This document shows, piece by piece, positions 41,271 through 51,948 of a DNA stretch of 64,000 nt. Below the pieces are notes generated by a model. That model was not told the DNA's origin, searched no databases, and saw only the letters and a program-made list of their open reading frames with translations. Every line of letters begins with the position of its first letter. Position 1 is the first letter of the stretch. The position numbers and the translations under genes were made by a program. Source of the stretch: Chloroflexota bacterium (GTDB taxonomy: Bacteria; Chloroflexota; Limnocylindria; Limnocylindrales; CSP1-4); assembly GCA_947475545.1 (NCBI GenBank), contig CANJLL010000006.1:173669-237668 (forward strand), read 5' to 3'.

Positions 41271-42530
41271 TCAGCCGGCGGCCGCGTCGATGGCTTCCGG
41301 CTGCTCCAGCTGGAACGCCGCGTGCAGCGCCTTGAGGGCGACCTGCAGCTGGTCTTCGGCGATCATCGCCGTGATCCGGATCTCCGAGGTGGAGATCATC
41401 TCGATGTTCACGCCCGCATCCGCCAGGGAGCGGAACATCCGGGCCGCGTAGCCGGGGGCGTTCTGGATCCCCGCGCCGATGATGCTCACCTTGGCGACCG
41501 ACGCGTCCGTGGTCATCTCGCGGACGCCCAGGTCGCGGGCGATGGGCTCCAGGATCCGCTTGGCCCGGGCCAGCTCCACGCGCGGGGTGGTGAACGAGAG
41601 GTCCGTGGCGCCGTGGTGGCCCACGTTCTGGACGATGATGTCGACGTTGATCCCGGCCTCGGCCAGCGGCTCGAAGACGCGCGCGGCCACGCCCGGGCTG
41701 TCCGGGACGGCGACCAGGGTCACCTTGGCGACGTTGCGGTCATGGGCCAGCCCGCGAACCTTGTTCCGCTGCTCCACGTGCGGGTCCTCCGTGATGAGCG
41801 TCCCCGTTGCATCCTCGAAGGAGCTGAGGACTTCGATGACGACGTTGTTGACCCAGCCCAGCTCCACCGCGCGGACCTGCATGACCTGGGCGCCCTGGTG
41901 AGCCATCTCCAGCATCTCTTCGTACCCGATCAGCGGCAGCTGACGGGCGGCGGGGACCACGCGCGGGTCTGCCGTGTAGATGCCCTTGACGTCGGTGAAG
42001 ATCTGGCAGCGATCCGCCTTGAGCCCGGCGGCGAGGGCGACCGCGGTGGTGTCGGAGCCGCCGCGGCCGAGCGTGGTGGTCTCGGCGTGACCTGGCGCCA
42101 TGACGCTCAGGCCCTGGAAGCCCGCGACGATGACCACTTTGCCCTGCTCCAGCTCATGCTGGATGCGGCTGGGCTCCACGCCCGCGATGCGTGCCCGACC
42201 GTAGGTGCCGTCCGTGGTGATCCCGGCCTGGGCGCCGGTCAGGCTGATCGCCGGGACACCCAGCCCATGGAGGGCCATGGAGAGCAGCGTGGCGCTCTGG
42301 TGCTCGCCCGTTGCGAGGAGCATGTCCAGCTCGCGGGGATCCGGCTCGTCGGTGATGGCGGCCGCCAGGGCGAGCAGCTCGTCCGTGGTGTCGCCCATCG
42401 CGGAGACCACCACGACGAGGCGCGACCCGCTGTCGCGCTCGCGCTTGATCCGCCGGGCGACGCGCTGCATGCGCTCGGCGTTGGCGACCGAGGAGCCGCC
42501 GAACTTCTGGACGACAAGCGGTGATGGCAT
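41271..42530 (-). CDS. lysC: Aspartate kinase
   Basis: LVVQKFGGSSVANAERMQRVA, TTLGRGGSDTTAVALAAGLKADRCQIFTDVKGIYTADPR, ACT domains. Confidence 0.95.
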   Translation of the reverse strand: MPSPLVVQKFGGSSVANAERMQRVARRIKRERDSGSRLVVVVSAMGDTTDELLALAAAITDEPDPRELDMLLATGEHQSATLLSMALHGLGVPAISLTGAQAGITTDGTYGRARIAGVEPSRIQHELEQGKVVIVAGFQGLSVMAPGHAETTTLGRGGSDTTAVALAAGLKADRCQIFTDVKGIYTADPRVVPAARQLPLIGYEEMLEMAHQGAQVMQVRAVELGWVNNVVIEVLSSFEDATGTLITEDPHVEQRNKVRGLAHDRNVAKVTLVAVPDSPGVAARVFEPLAEAGINVDIIVQNVGHHGATDLSFTTPRVELARAKRILEPIARDLGVREMTTDASVAKVSIIGAGIQNAPGYAARMFRSLADAGVNIEMISTSEIRITAMIAEDQLQVALKALHAAFQLEQPEAIDAAAG

Positions 42531-42653
42531 GGCCGGAGTTTACCAGCGGCGCCGGGGCCGCTCCCGGCCCGCGCCGGGGGGCCTGGCCCTGCCGGCGCCA
42601 GATCACGAGTAGCATCACCTTGTCGTGCCCCGTCGCCGCCAGGAGCCCAGCCT

Positions 42654-43352
42654 GTGTACTCAATCGCCCTCGCGATCGAGGACTACGTCCCGGTGATCCT
42701 GTCGGCCGCGGGCCTGTGGACCGTGACCCGCCTGATCCGCACTGGCGCCCGCGAGCACGAGGACGTCGCCCCGTCAATCGGGGGGACTGCGCTGGCGGCG
42801 TCGGCCTTGATCGTCGCCGGCGGGGTCAGCCGTGCGACGTGGAAGTTGATTATCGCCGGCGGCGGGCCAGACGTGGGCGCGCTCTACCTGGCCCTCTTCC
42901 CCGCGCTTGTCGTCGGCTACCTGACGCTCGCTACCGCGGCCTGGCTCCGCTGGACCAGTCCCGGATCACGGCGGGGTCGGGCCACGGCGCTGATCCCGGC
43001 CGCGGTCGCCGTCGCGCTCCTGATCCCCTTCACGGTAGCCCTCCAATCCCCAGACAGCCGGACCGTACCGCTGGCCTGGCTGCTGACTGGCGCCGCCGGA
43101 AGCGGCGCCCTCAGCCTGCTCCTGGCCCGCCGGGCGTGGCGGCGCGGGCTCAACCGGCTGGGATGGCTGTTCGTCCTCAACCTGGCCGTCACGCTTGCGC
43201 TCAACGGGGTTGCCCGGGCCGCCCAAGCCTCGGAAGGGGTGCAATGGGTGCAGCAGCTCATCAACACCGGGAACCAGGCCCTCTTCCTGGTCGCCGCTCG
43301 ACGACTGGCGGCGATCGCAGATTCTCCCGACCTGGAGGCCCGGGCCCGCTGA
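42654..43352 (+). CDS. Multi-pass membrane protein of unknown function
   Basis: 232-aa hydrophobic ORF; GTG start; no family recognised. Confidence 0.55.
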   Translation: MYSIALAIEDYVPVILSAAGLWTVTRLIRTGAREHEDVAPSIGGTALAASALIVAGGVSRATWKLIIAGGGPDVGALYLALFPALVVGYLTLATAAWLRWTSPGSRRGRATALIPAAVAVALLIPFTVALQSPDSRTVPLAWLLTGAAGSGALSLLLARRAWRRGLNRLGWLFVLNLAVTLALNGVARAAQASEGVQWVQQLINTGNQALFLVAARRLAAIADSPDLEARAR

Positions 43353-43468
43353 GATCGGCCCGACGCAGGATCGAGGCCACCAACGGCCGGGCACCCTTCT
43401 CAACGGCGCAGGCGGTTCCGCCGTCCCGCCTCCCACCCCGCGCCCGCGCCCGGGCCCGTTTCCGTCAC

Positions 43469-43595
43469 CTACCCACCCGGTGCATGTTGGTCAGCGGATC
43501 CCCGCCATCTACCCGCCTCGTGCATCGCTGACACAAGCAGCCCGCCGCTCCACGCACGAACCCCCGCCTCGCCCGGCCGCAACCCCTGACCAACA
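43469..43595. repeat. Intergenic short direct and inverted repeats
   Basis: CTACCCaCCcgGTGCAT (43469-43485) and CTACCCgCCtcGTGCAT (43509-43525); TGTTGGTCAG (43485-43494) with perfect inverse CTGACCAACA (43586-43595). Confidence 0.6.
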
Positions 43596-43649
43596 CTCGC
43601 GGGAGGGGTATCTGCCGGCTTCCAACCGTTCGAAGCCCTGCCCAGTCGA

Positions 43650-44161
43650 TCAGGCCGGGTGGAGCAGCTGGCTGGCAATCGCCACCACCCGCTCGTAGCT
43701 GATCCCATCGCGTTGGTCGACGGCGAGGGGGCGGTCGGTCGGTTCGAGCTCGATCCAGGGCCGCTCGCCGATCGGCGAGGTGTGCACGTGCAGCCTCAGG
43801 TTGGTCGTTCCCGCATAGAGGGGCTGAATTTCGTTGGAGAGCCAGCCGAAGTACGGCGGCTCGCTCTCCCGGCCCGGCGTCTGCCATACCTCGATCGAGC
43901 GATCCCAGTTCGCCTCGCTGAGCGACGCCCAGACGCCAAACTCCAGCTGCGCCGCCAGACCCCGAATGGGGATCCGGATGAGCCCGCGGATGAAGTGGTT
44001 GGTCTCGCCCGGCCGGACGATCCGGCACAAGTCGCTGTCGAGAGAGGACGAAGACGAATGTCCTCGGGCAGAGCCCGCCAGATGTCGGGGGCCTCCAGAT
44101 GCCAGGCGAGCGGGATCTCGTGCCGGAGCCCGCAGGTATGACATTCGAAGCTCAGGTCCAC
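43650..44161 (-). pseudogene. DUF2199-like protein gene with apparent single-base frameshift
   Basis: N-terminal DLSFECHTCGLRHEIPLAWHLEAPDIWRALPEDIR in one frame, continuing in another as LDSDLCRIVRPGETNHFIRGLIRIPIRG; frame change near 44037-44060. Confidence 0.75.
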
Positions 44162-44199
44162 GGGGGCCTCCACTCGATCGTCCGGACGAGGACGCTCCC

Positions 44200-45156
44200 C
44201 TACTCCAGGCTCAGGACCCGCGCCCCCGCGTTCCGAACGGGCATGATCTCCGTGCGGCCCGGCAGGTCGGACGCCGCCGCTGTCGCGCTGAACGCCGCCG
44301 CGATCCGGTTTACGGACGCGCGGCTGTCGGCGAAGGCGATGATCGTGGAGCCCGCGCCCGACAGGCACGCGCCCAGCGCCCCGGCCTGGCGAGCCGCCGC
44401 GACCATGACGGGGAGCTGCGGGAAGACGGCCGCGCGATAGGGCTCGTGGAGGCGATCCTGGGTCAGCGCGCCGAACAGGTCGTTGCGGCCGGCGGCAAGC
44501 CCCGCGACGCCCAGGGCCACCCGCCCCAGGTTCGCGACCGCATCCGCGAAGGGCACCGTGGCCGGCAGCACCCCGCGCATCGACTTGGTCGAGAGGCGCA
44601 GTTCGGGGATGAACACCACGATCCGCAGGTCGCGCGGGACGTCGAAGCGGATGCTCTCCACTCCCGTCTCCAGCGCGGCCGAGACCACGAAGCCGCCCAG
44701 CAGCGCCGCGGCGGCGTTGTCGGGATGGCCCTCGATCGCGGTCGCCAGGCGGAGCACCTCGCGCATGGAGAGCGGCTGAAGAAGGAGGGCGTTGGCGGCC
44801 AGCAGCCCGCCCACCGTGGCGGCCGCGGATGAGCCCAGGCCGCGCGAGAGCGGGACCTGGTTGGCCATCCGGATCTTCCAGCCCAGCTGCTCGGGGACCC
44901 AGCCCGCGGCCCGGATCACGGTCTCCAGGCCCTCGATGAACCGGTTCCCACGGTCGTTGCCCAGCTCGCCGGCGCCCTCGCCCTCGACCTCGAGGGTGAT
45001 CTGCCCGTCGCAGTCGTGGCAGACCTCCAGCTCGATCCGGTTGGTCATGCCCAGGGCCATGCCGAGGCAGTCGAAGCCGGCGCCCAGGTTGGCCGTGGTG
45101 GCCGGGACCTCGACGACGACCCGTCGGCCTTCGAGCTCGGCGAGCGAGCCAATCAC
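44200..45156 (-). CDS. thrB: Homoserine kinase
   Basis: VEVPATTANLGAGFDCLGMALGMTNRIEL, PLSRGLGSSAAATVGGLLAAN, LSGAGSTIIAF. Confidence 0.93.
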   Translation of the reverse strand: MIGSLAELEGRRVVVEVPATTANLGAGFDCLGMALGMTNRIELEVCHDCDGQITLEVEGEGAGELGNDRGNRFIEGLETVIRAAGWVPEQLGWKIRMANQVPLSRGLGSSAAATVGGLLAANALLLQPLSMREVLRLATAIEGHPDNAAAALLGGFVVSAALETGVESIRFDVPRDLRIVVFIPELRLSTKSMRGVLPATVPFADAVANLGRVALGVAGLAAGRNDLFGALTQDRLHEPYRAAVFPQLPVMVAAARQAGALGACLSGAGSTIIAFADSRASVNRIAAAFSATAAASDLPGRTEIMPVRNAGARVLSLE

Positions 45157-45187
45157 CGGGGGCTCACCACGGGGCTCACGGGGAGCC

Positions 45188-46279
<1,092 letters not shown>

Positions 46280-46411
46280 CGGCCGAATGGTAGCCGAGAG
46301 GCCGTCCCCGCCGAAGGGCCGAATGGGCCGGGACCGTCGAACCGCTCCCGCCGTCCCCGCCCCAGGGCCACGGTCGTGCGGCCTCCCGCGCGTGGGCTAC
46401 ACTCGCGACCC

Positions 46412-47398
46412 ATGACCACGACCGCCGTCACCCCCCGGATCTTCAGCGGCATCCAGCCCTCTGGCGCGCCCCACCTGGGCAACGACCTGGGCGCGATCCG
46501 CAACTACGTCCGCCTCCAGGCCGAGTACGAGGCGATCTACTGCATCGTCGACTACCACGCCCTCACGTCCACCCACGACGCCGCGACGCTCCGGACGCGG
46601 ACGCGCGAGATGGCCGCGACGCTGCTCTCCCTGGGCCTTGACCCGGAGCGCTGCACCCTGTTCGTGCAATCCAATCGCCCGGAGTGCACGGAGCTGGCCT
46701 GGCTCCTGACCACGGTGACGCCGGTCAGCTGGCTGGAGCGCACGCCCACGTACAAGGAGAAGAAGCAGAACCAGCCGGACGACGTCAACCACGGCTTGTT
46801 GACGTACCCGGTCCTCCAGGCGGCGGACATCATCCTGTACAAGGCGACCATGGTCCCCGTCGGGCGCGACCAGGCGGCGCACCTGGAGCTGAGCCGAGAG
46901 ATCGTGCGCGCCTTCAACAACCGGTACGGCGAGACATTCCCCGAGCCGCAGGCGGTCTACACCGAGGCGCCCGTCGTGCTGGGCACCGACGGCGTCCGGA
47001 AGATGTCCAAGTCCCTGGGCAACGCCATCGAGGTCCTGGCCGACCCGGAGACGGTCCGCAAGCAGGTCATGGGCATGGTCACCGACACCACCCGGGCCCT
47101 GCGCAAGGACCCCGGCCACCCCGACACCTGCAACGTCTGCCAGCTGCAGCGCTTCTTTGGCGACGATCACGAGGGACTCTGGGAGGGCGAGCGGACCGCC
47201 CAGACCGGCTGCGTCGACATGAAGAAGCTGCTGGCCGCGCGGATCACGGACCACTACGCCGCGGCGCGCGAGCGCTACCTGGAGCTGATGGCCACCCCCG
47301 ACCGCGTGGACGAGATCCTCGCAGCGGGCGCAGAGCGGCTCAAGCCCCTGGCGACCGCGACGATGGCCGAAGTCCGCGAGCGGATGGGGCTGCGCTGA
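46412..47398 (+). CDS. trpS: Tryptophanyl-tRNA synthetase
   Basis: RIFSGIQPSGAPHLGNDLGAI, KMSKSLGNAI; the longer in-frame ORF from 44792 is antisense to thrBC and rejected. Confidence 0.96.
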   Translation: MTTTAVTPRIFSGIQPSGAPHLGNDLGAIRNYVRLQAEYEAIYCIVDYHALTSTHDAATLRTRTREMAATLLSLGLDPERCTLFVQSNRPECTELAWLLTTVTPVSWLERTPTYKEKKQNQPDDVNHGLLTYPVLQAADIILYKATMVPVGRDQAAHLELSREIVRAFNNRYGETFPEPQAVYTEAPVVLGTDGVRKMSKSLGNAIEVLADPETVRKQVMGMVTDTTRALRKDPGHPDTCNVCQLQRFFGDDHEGLWEGERTAQTGCVDMKKLLAARITDHYAAARERYLELMATPDRVDEILAAGAERLKPLATATMAEVRERMGLR

Positions 47399-47430
47399 CC
47401 GATGGACCGGCGCCCGCGGCCGGGGGTCCG

Positions 47431-48669
47431 GTGAGCCTGGACCTGACGCGCCGCGAGCGGCGCTGGCTGGAGGCGCTCCTCGTCCTGTCCACGGTCGCGG
47501 TCGCCTACATCGTGCTGGGCTTTGCCGCCCAGGTCATGGCCGACTTCGGCGACGTCATCCTGGTCTTCTTCCTCGCCTGGCTGCTGGCCTTCGCGCTCAG
47601 CCCGCTGGTCAGCCGCCTGACCCTGGCCATCCCGCTGTTGCCCAGGGTGGCGGCCGTCGTGGTCGTCTACGGGTCGCTGCTGGTGGGGCTGGGGGTCGTG
47701 ATCGTCCTGGTCACGGGCGCCGTGGCCCGCTCGATCACGGCCTTTGTCCGGAGCATCCCGTCGCTTTCGGCCGACCTGCCCCGCCTCATCGCGCCGTGGG
47801 AGGACTGGCTCCGGAGCCTCGGCCTCATGGACGTCGACCTGGCGGCCAGGGCCCAGGACCTGGTCCAGAACATCGGGGCCTATGCGGACCGGCTGGCTGG
47901 GCCGTTGCAGGGCCTGGCGGTCGCCAGCCTGGGCACGATCGGCAACCTGCTGCTCATCTTCATGCTGTCGCTGTACATGATCGCCGACCGTGACGGCATC
48001 CTGGCGTTCCTCTTCCGATTGGTGCCGCCCGCCTACAAGGAGCAGGCCACCTTCCTCGAGCAGAGCGTGGCGCGCTCCTTCGGCGGCTTCCTGCGCGGCC
48101 AGGCCGTCATGGGCATCACCTATGGGCTCGTGGGCACGGTCACCAGCCTCGTGCTGGGCCTGGACTACCTGCCCGCCACCTCGGCGCTCGCCGGCGTCCT
48201 GATGGCCATCCCGTTCTTTGGGCCGTTCGCGGCGTGGGCGCCGCCGGTGCTCGTGGCCGCGGTGACGGCGCCGGGCGCGATGGTCCCGGCGCTGATCGCG
48301 ATGGCCGCTGGCTGGATGGTGGTCATGAACGTGCTCCAGCCGCGAGTGATGGCAGATGCCCTGCGGATCCACCCGGTCGTGGTGCTGGGCTCGGTCTTGC
48401 TGGGGCTCAAGGTCGCGGGCATCGGCGGGGCCGTGTTCGGGATCCCGATCGCGGCCGTCCTCTCCGCGTTCTTCTTCCACAGCGTCCAGCGAGCCGGCGA
48501 CACGGGGAGCATCGCCCGCCGGGCGGCGCGACGGCTGGAAGCCCGGGAGGGCCGCCCTGTCCGAGTGCCCCGGGAGCCACTGCCTGGCCAGGATCCCGAC
48601 ATCGACGCACCGCCAGGCAACCCGCAACCGGCGCCCGACACCGGCTCGGCGGAAGGAGTCAGCGCGTGA
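47431..48669 (+). CDS. AI-2E family transporter
   Basis: AI-2E/UPF0118 architecture; GLDYLPATSALAGVLMAIPFFGPFAAWAPPV, VLQPRVMADALRIHPVVVLGSVLLGLKVAGIGGAVFGIPIAAVL; GTG start. Confidence 0.9.
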   Translation: MSLDLTRRERRWLEALLVLSTVAVAYIVLGFAAQVMADFGDVILVFFLAWLLAFALSPLVSRLTLAIPLLPRVAAVVVVYGSLLVGLGVVIVLVTGAVARSITAFVRSIPSLSADLPRLIAPWEDWLRSLGLMDVDLAARAQDLVQNIGAYADRLAGPLQGLAVASLGTIGNLLLIFMLSLYMIADRDGILAFLFRLVPPAYKEQATFLEQSVARSFGGFLRGQAVMGITYGLVGTVTSLVLGLDYLPATSALAGVLMAIPFFGPFAAWAPPVLVAAVTAPGAMVPALIAMAAGWMVVMNVLQPRVMADALRIHPVVVLGSVLLGLKVAGIGGAVFGIPIAAVLSAFFFHSVQRAGDTGSIARRAARRLEAREGRPVRVPREPLPGQDPDIDAPPGNPQPAPDTGSAEGVSA

Positions 48670-49673
48670 ACCCCGGCGACCCACGCGACCCGGATGGCCG
48701 CGGCGCCGGCGACGACCGGCCGAGCTCGCCACGGCCCGAGGTGCCCGAGATGACCCGTGAACGGGCCCGGTCGGAGCGACGAGATCTCGACCTGGAGCGC
48801 GGCGAGCCGGTCGCTGGCGGGATGGAGGGGGTGGACAGGGCCCACGCCCTTCGTCCCCACGCCCGGCCCCTGGGCGAGTGGCCCAGCCGTCCCCGGATCC
48901 TGGTCACCAACGATGACGGCGTGGAGTCGCGCGGCCTGCTGGCCCTCAAGCAGGCGCTCGACCCCATCGGCGACGTGACGGTGGTCGCGCCTGACACCAA
49001 CCAGAGCACCGTGGGCCACCAGAAGACGCTCATGCGCCCGCTCCGCGTCCGGGAGCGCCAGCTGGCGGACGGATCGCAGGCCTGGTCGATCGACGGCTCC
49101 CCCACCGATGCCGTCAGCCTCGCCTTCCTGGGCTACTTCGATCACCGCTTCGACCTGGTCGCCTCCGGGATCAACTACGGGGCCAACCTGGGCGATGACA
49201 TCACCTACTCCGGCACGGTGAGCGCGGCGATGGAGGCCGTGATCAACGGCTGCCCCGCCTTCGCGATCTCGCAGGAGTACTACGAGCATCCCGACTTTGC
49301 CCTCGCGGCCCTCGCGGCACGGGTGGTCGCGCGCAACATCCTCGAGCACGGCCTGGCGCCCGGCGAGCTGGTCAACGTCAACGTGCCCGCTGTCGATCCC
49401 GACGAGTTCGCCGGCTTCGAGGTCACCCGCCTGGGCAAGCGGATCTACCAGGACGAGCTGATCGAGCGGCGCGACCCACGTGGGCTCCCCTACTTCTGGA
49501 TCGGCGGTCCGCCGCCGTCGGGCCTGGCGATCGCCGGAACGGACTTCCACGCGGTCATCAACCGCAAGGTCGCGATCACGCCGATCCACCTCGATCTCAC
49601 CGGGCGGAGCCTGCTGCGCCGCCTGAAGACGTGGCGCTGGGAGATGGACGAGGACCCCGAGCAGGCGATCTGA
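48666..49673 (+). CDS. surE: 5'/3'-nucleotidase SurE
   Basis: RILVTNDDGVESRGLLALKQAL, APDTNQSTVGHQKTL, SGINYGANLGDDITYSGTVSAAMEA. Confidence 0.93.
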   Translation: MNPGDPRDPDGRGAGDDRPSSPRPEVPEMTRERARSERRDLDLERGEPVAGGMEGVDRAHALRPHARPLGEWPSRPRILVTNDDGVESRGLLALKQALDPIGDVTVVAPDTNQSTVGHQKTLMRPLRVRERQLADGSQAWSIDGSPTDAVSLAFLGYFDHRFDLVASGINYGANLGDDITYSGTVSAAMEAVINGCPAFAISQEYYEHPDFALAALAARVVARNILEHGLAPGELVNVNVPAVDPDEFAGFEVTRLGKRIYQDELIERRDPRGLPYFWIGGPPPSGLAIAGTDFHAVINRKVAITPIHLDLTGRSLLRRLKTWRWEMDEDPEQAI

Positions 49674-49727
49674 GGCCATCGCCCGGCTGCGGCGCGGGGC
49701 CGCCCCGCGGGCCCCGGCGGGACGACC

Positions 49728-51354
49728 CTACCCGGCCAGCTGCCCCGCGGCGAGATCCTCTTCGTGGAGCCGGCGCGCGACATGGACGCGGGCGTGATCG
49801 ATCGCCGCGGGGGTCGTCTCAAAGATGTGCCGCCGGTCGCTGAGGGTGGCGAAGACGCCCAGCCTCTCGAAGACTCCCCGGTGCTCGTCGCGCGCTCCTG
49901 GCAGCAGCACGGTCACCCCGCGGCCCTCCAGCCGCCGGATAGTGTCGCGCAGGACCGAGGCGCCCGTCGCGTCCAGTGTGGCCACCCGCGAGAGGCGGAG
50001 GACCACCACGCGGACGTCGCTGACCTCGGCCAGCTCCAGGAGGAATGCGTGGGCGGCGCCGAAGAGGAGAGCACCGTCCAGCCGAAAGGCCACGATGTGC
50101 TCGTCGAGGAGCGAGGATTCCTCGACGGCCTGATTACCCGGGTCCAGCAAGATCTCTTCGAGGTGGGCAGACCGGGCGACCTGCTGGAGTGCGAAGGCAC
50201 CGGCCACGATCAGCCCGAGGATGACCGCCGTGACCAGGTCGACGGCGATCGTGGCCGCGGCGGTGAGGATCAGCACGACCGCGTCACCGCGCGTGGACCG
50301 GAGCAGGGCCCGCACGCTCGAGACCTGGACCATCTGCACCGCCGCGGCGATGAGAACGCCAGCCAGGGCCGGAAGCGGGATCCTCGCCACGAGCCCGGAG
50401 GCCACGAGTACCACCACGAGGAGCACCAGGGAGTGGGTGATGGCCGCCATACGGGATCTCGCCCCGGACCGGACGTTGACGGCCGTGCGGGCGATGGCCG
50501 CCGTGGCGGGCACGCCGCCGAAGAACGGGACCACGAGGTTGGCCACGCCCTGGCCGAACAGCTCCCGGTCTGAGTTGTGGCGCTCCCCCACGCTCATGCC
50601 GTCCGCGACCATCGCGGCGAGCAGGCTCTCAACCGACGCCAGCGCGGCGACCGCGACGGCGGGCAGGACCAGCCAGCCCAGGTCGAGGCCCTGCGGGTTG
50701 GGGACCGTGGGCAGGGGCAGGCCCGCCAGGATCGCGCCGATCGTGGCCACGGGAAGGTCCAGCCAGGCCACCGCCGCGGTCACGATGCCGACCGCCACGA
50801 AGGAGACCGGCAGACCGGGGCGCAGGCGGGCGGCGATCAGCATGGCCCCCGCGACCGCGACGGCAATCCCGGGGGGCGGTCCAGTCGGGGGCCCTGAGCC
50901 ACGGGTCGAGGGCGGCCAGCGCCGTGGGAAGCACGCCTTCCGCCGTCGCCAGAACGCCGAGGGCGGGCGGGACCTGCTGGAGCGCGATGATCACCGCGAT
51001 CCCGATGGTGAATCCCTCGACCACGGGGAGGGGGATGTAGCGCATGGTCCGTCCGGCTCCGGCCCAGCCAAGGAGGACGAGGAAGAGGCCGGCCAGCAGG
51101 CCCACGACCAGGACCGCGTCCGCGCCGTAGTGCGTGATGATGGGCACAAGGACCACGGTCATGGCCCCGGTTGGCCCGCTGACCTGGAGGTTGCTGCCGC
51201 CGAAGAAGGCCGCCAGCACGCCGGCCACGATCGCGGTGACCAGCCCGGCGCCGGCACCCAGGCCGGACGAGATCCCAAAGGCAAGTGCGAGAGGAAGCGC
51301 GACGATCGCGACCGTCAGGCCGGCGACCAGGTCGCGCCGCGGGTTGGCGGCCAT
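49728..51354 (-). pseudogene. SulP-family anion permease with STAS domain, split by frameshift in a 6-base homopolymer
   Basis: N-part (51354 to ~50877) RDLVAGLTVAIVALPLALAFGISSGLGAGAGLVTAIVAGVLAAFFGGSNLQVSGPTGAMT; C-part in another frame GIAVAVAGAMLIAARLRPGLPVSFVAVG...STAS; G6 run at 50871-50876 between them. Confidence 0.88.
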
Positions 51355-51457
51355 CGCCCGGAGGTCGGCGCGCGTCGCGTGAGCCCACGGAACCGCTGGC
51401 CGGCGGCAACAATGGTGGTCGCAACCACGGTGGAGGGCCGCTTGAGACCCACCTCGA

Positions 51458-51853
51458 TCACGACCTGGGCTCGGCGAGCTCGGAGGTCATGGGCCCAGAA
51501 CCGCGCGTGGTGATGCTGGCGGAGGCAGCCAGCGACCCGAGGTCGCGGCGGAGTTGCTCGCGATCCTCGAGCAGGCCGAGCAGGATGCGCCGGGCGGCGA
51601 TCAGCAGGTCGCGGACCTCCTGGACGCTGATCGCGTACAGGACCTGACTACCGGATCGGCGCTGCGTGATGAGGCCTGCGCGTCGGAGCACGGCCAGTTG
51701 CTGGCTCAAGTTGGACGGCTCGATCTCGATCCGATCCCGCAGCTCGTGGACGGCGAGCTCCTGCTCCGCGAGCAGCTCCAGGATCCGGATCCTGGCCGGA
51801 TGGCCGAGGGTCCTGAAGAACTCCGCCTTGGCCTGATAGAGAGGTATGGTCAT
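51458..51853 (-). CDS. ArsR-family transcriptional regulator
   Basis: winged HTH: KAEFFRTLGHPARIRILELLAEQELAVHELRDRIEIEPSNLSQQLAVLRRAGLITQRRSGSQVLYAI. Confidence 0.92.
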   Translation of the reverse strand: MTIPLYQAKAEFFRTLGHPARIRILELLAEQELAVHELRDRIEIEPSNLSQQLAVLRRAGLITQRRSGSQVLYAISVQEVRDLLIAARRILLGLLEDREQLRRDLGSLAASASITTRGSGPMTSELAEPRS

Positions 51854-51869
51854 GTGCTCAGGTTAGCAC
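51854..51869. promoter_or_regulatory. Candidate ArsR operator overlapping the arsR -10
   Basis: GTGCT-N6-AGCAC inverted repeat; minus-strand TGCTAACCT extended -10 inside it. Confidence 0.45.
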
Positions 51870-51948
51870 TTGATAACTTCTTCATACCCTGCACAAGGGC
51901 GAGCGGAGGCGGCAGGTGCGCCGGCAGGCGAGTGAGGGGCGCGACGAC

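Noticed and set aside
42531-42650. Possible lysine riboswitch upstream of lysC
   Set aside because: Leader sequence appears absent (-10-like TAAACT 6 nt before ATG) and no lysine-riboswitch motifs seen.
49728-51354. Programmed ribosomal frameshift in SulP
   Set aside because: No reason to expect one in this family and the lesion sits in a plain homopolymer; indel or sequencing error is simpler.
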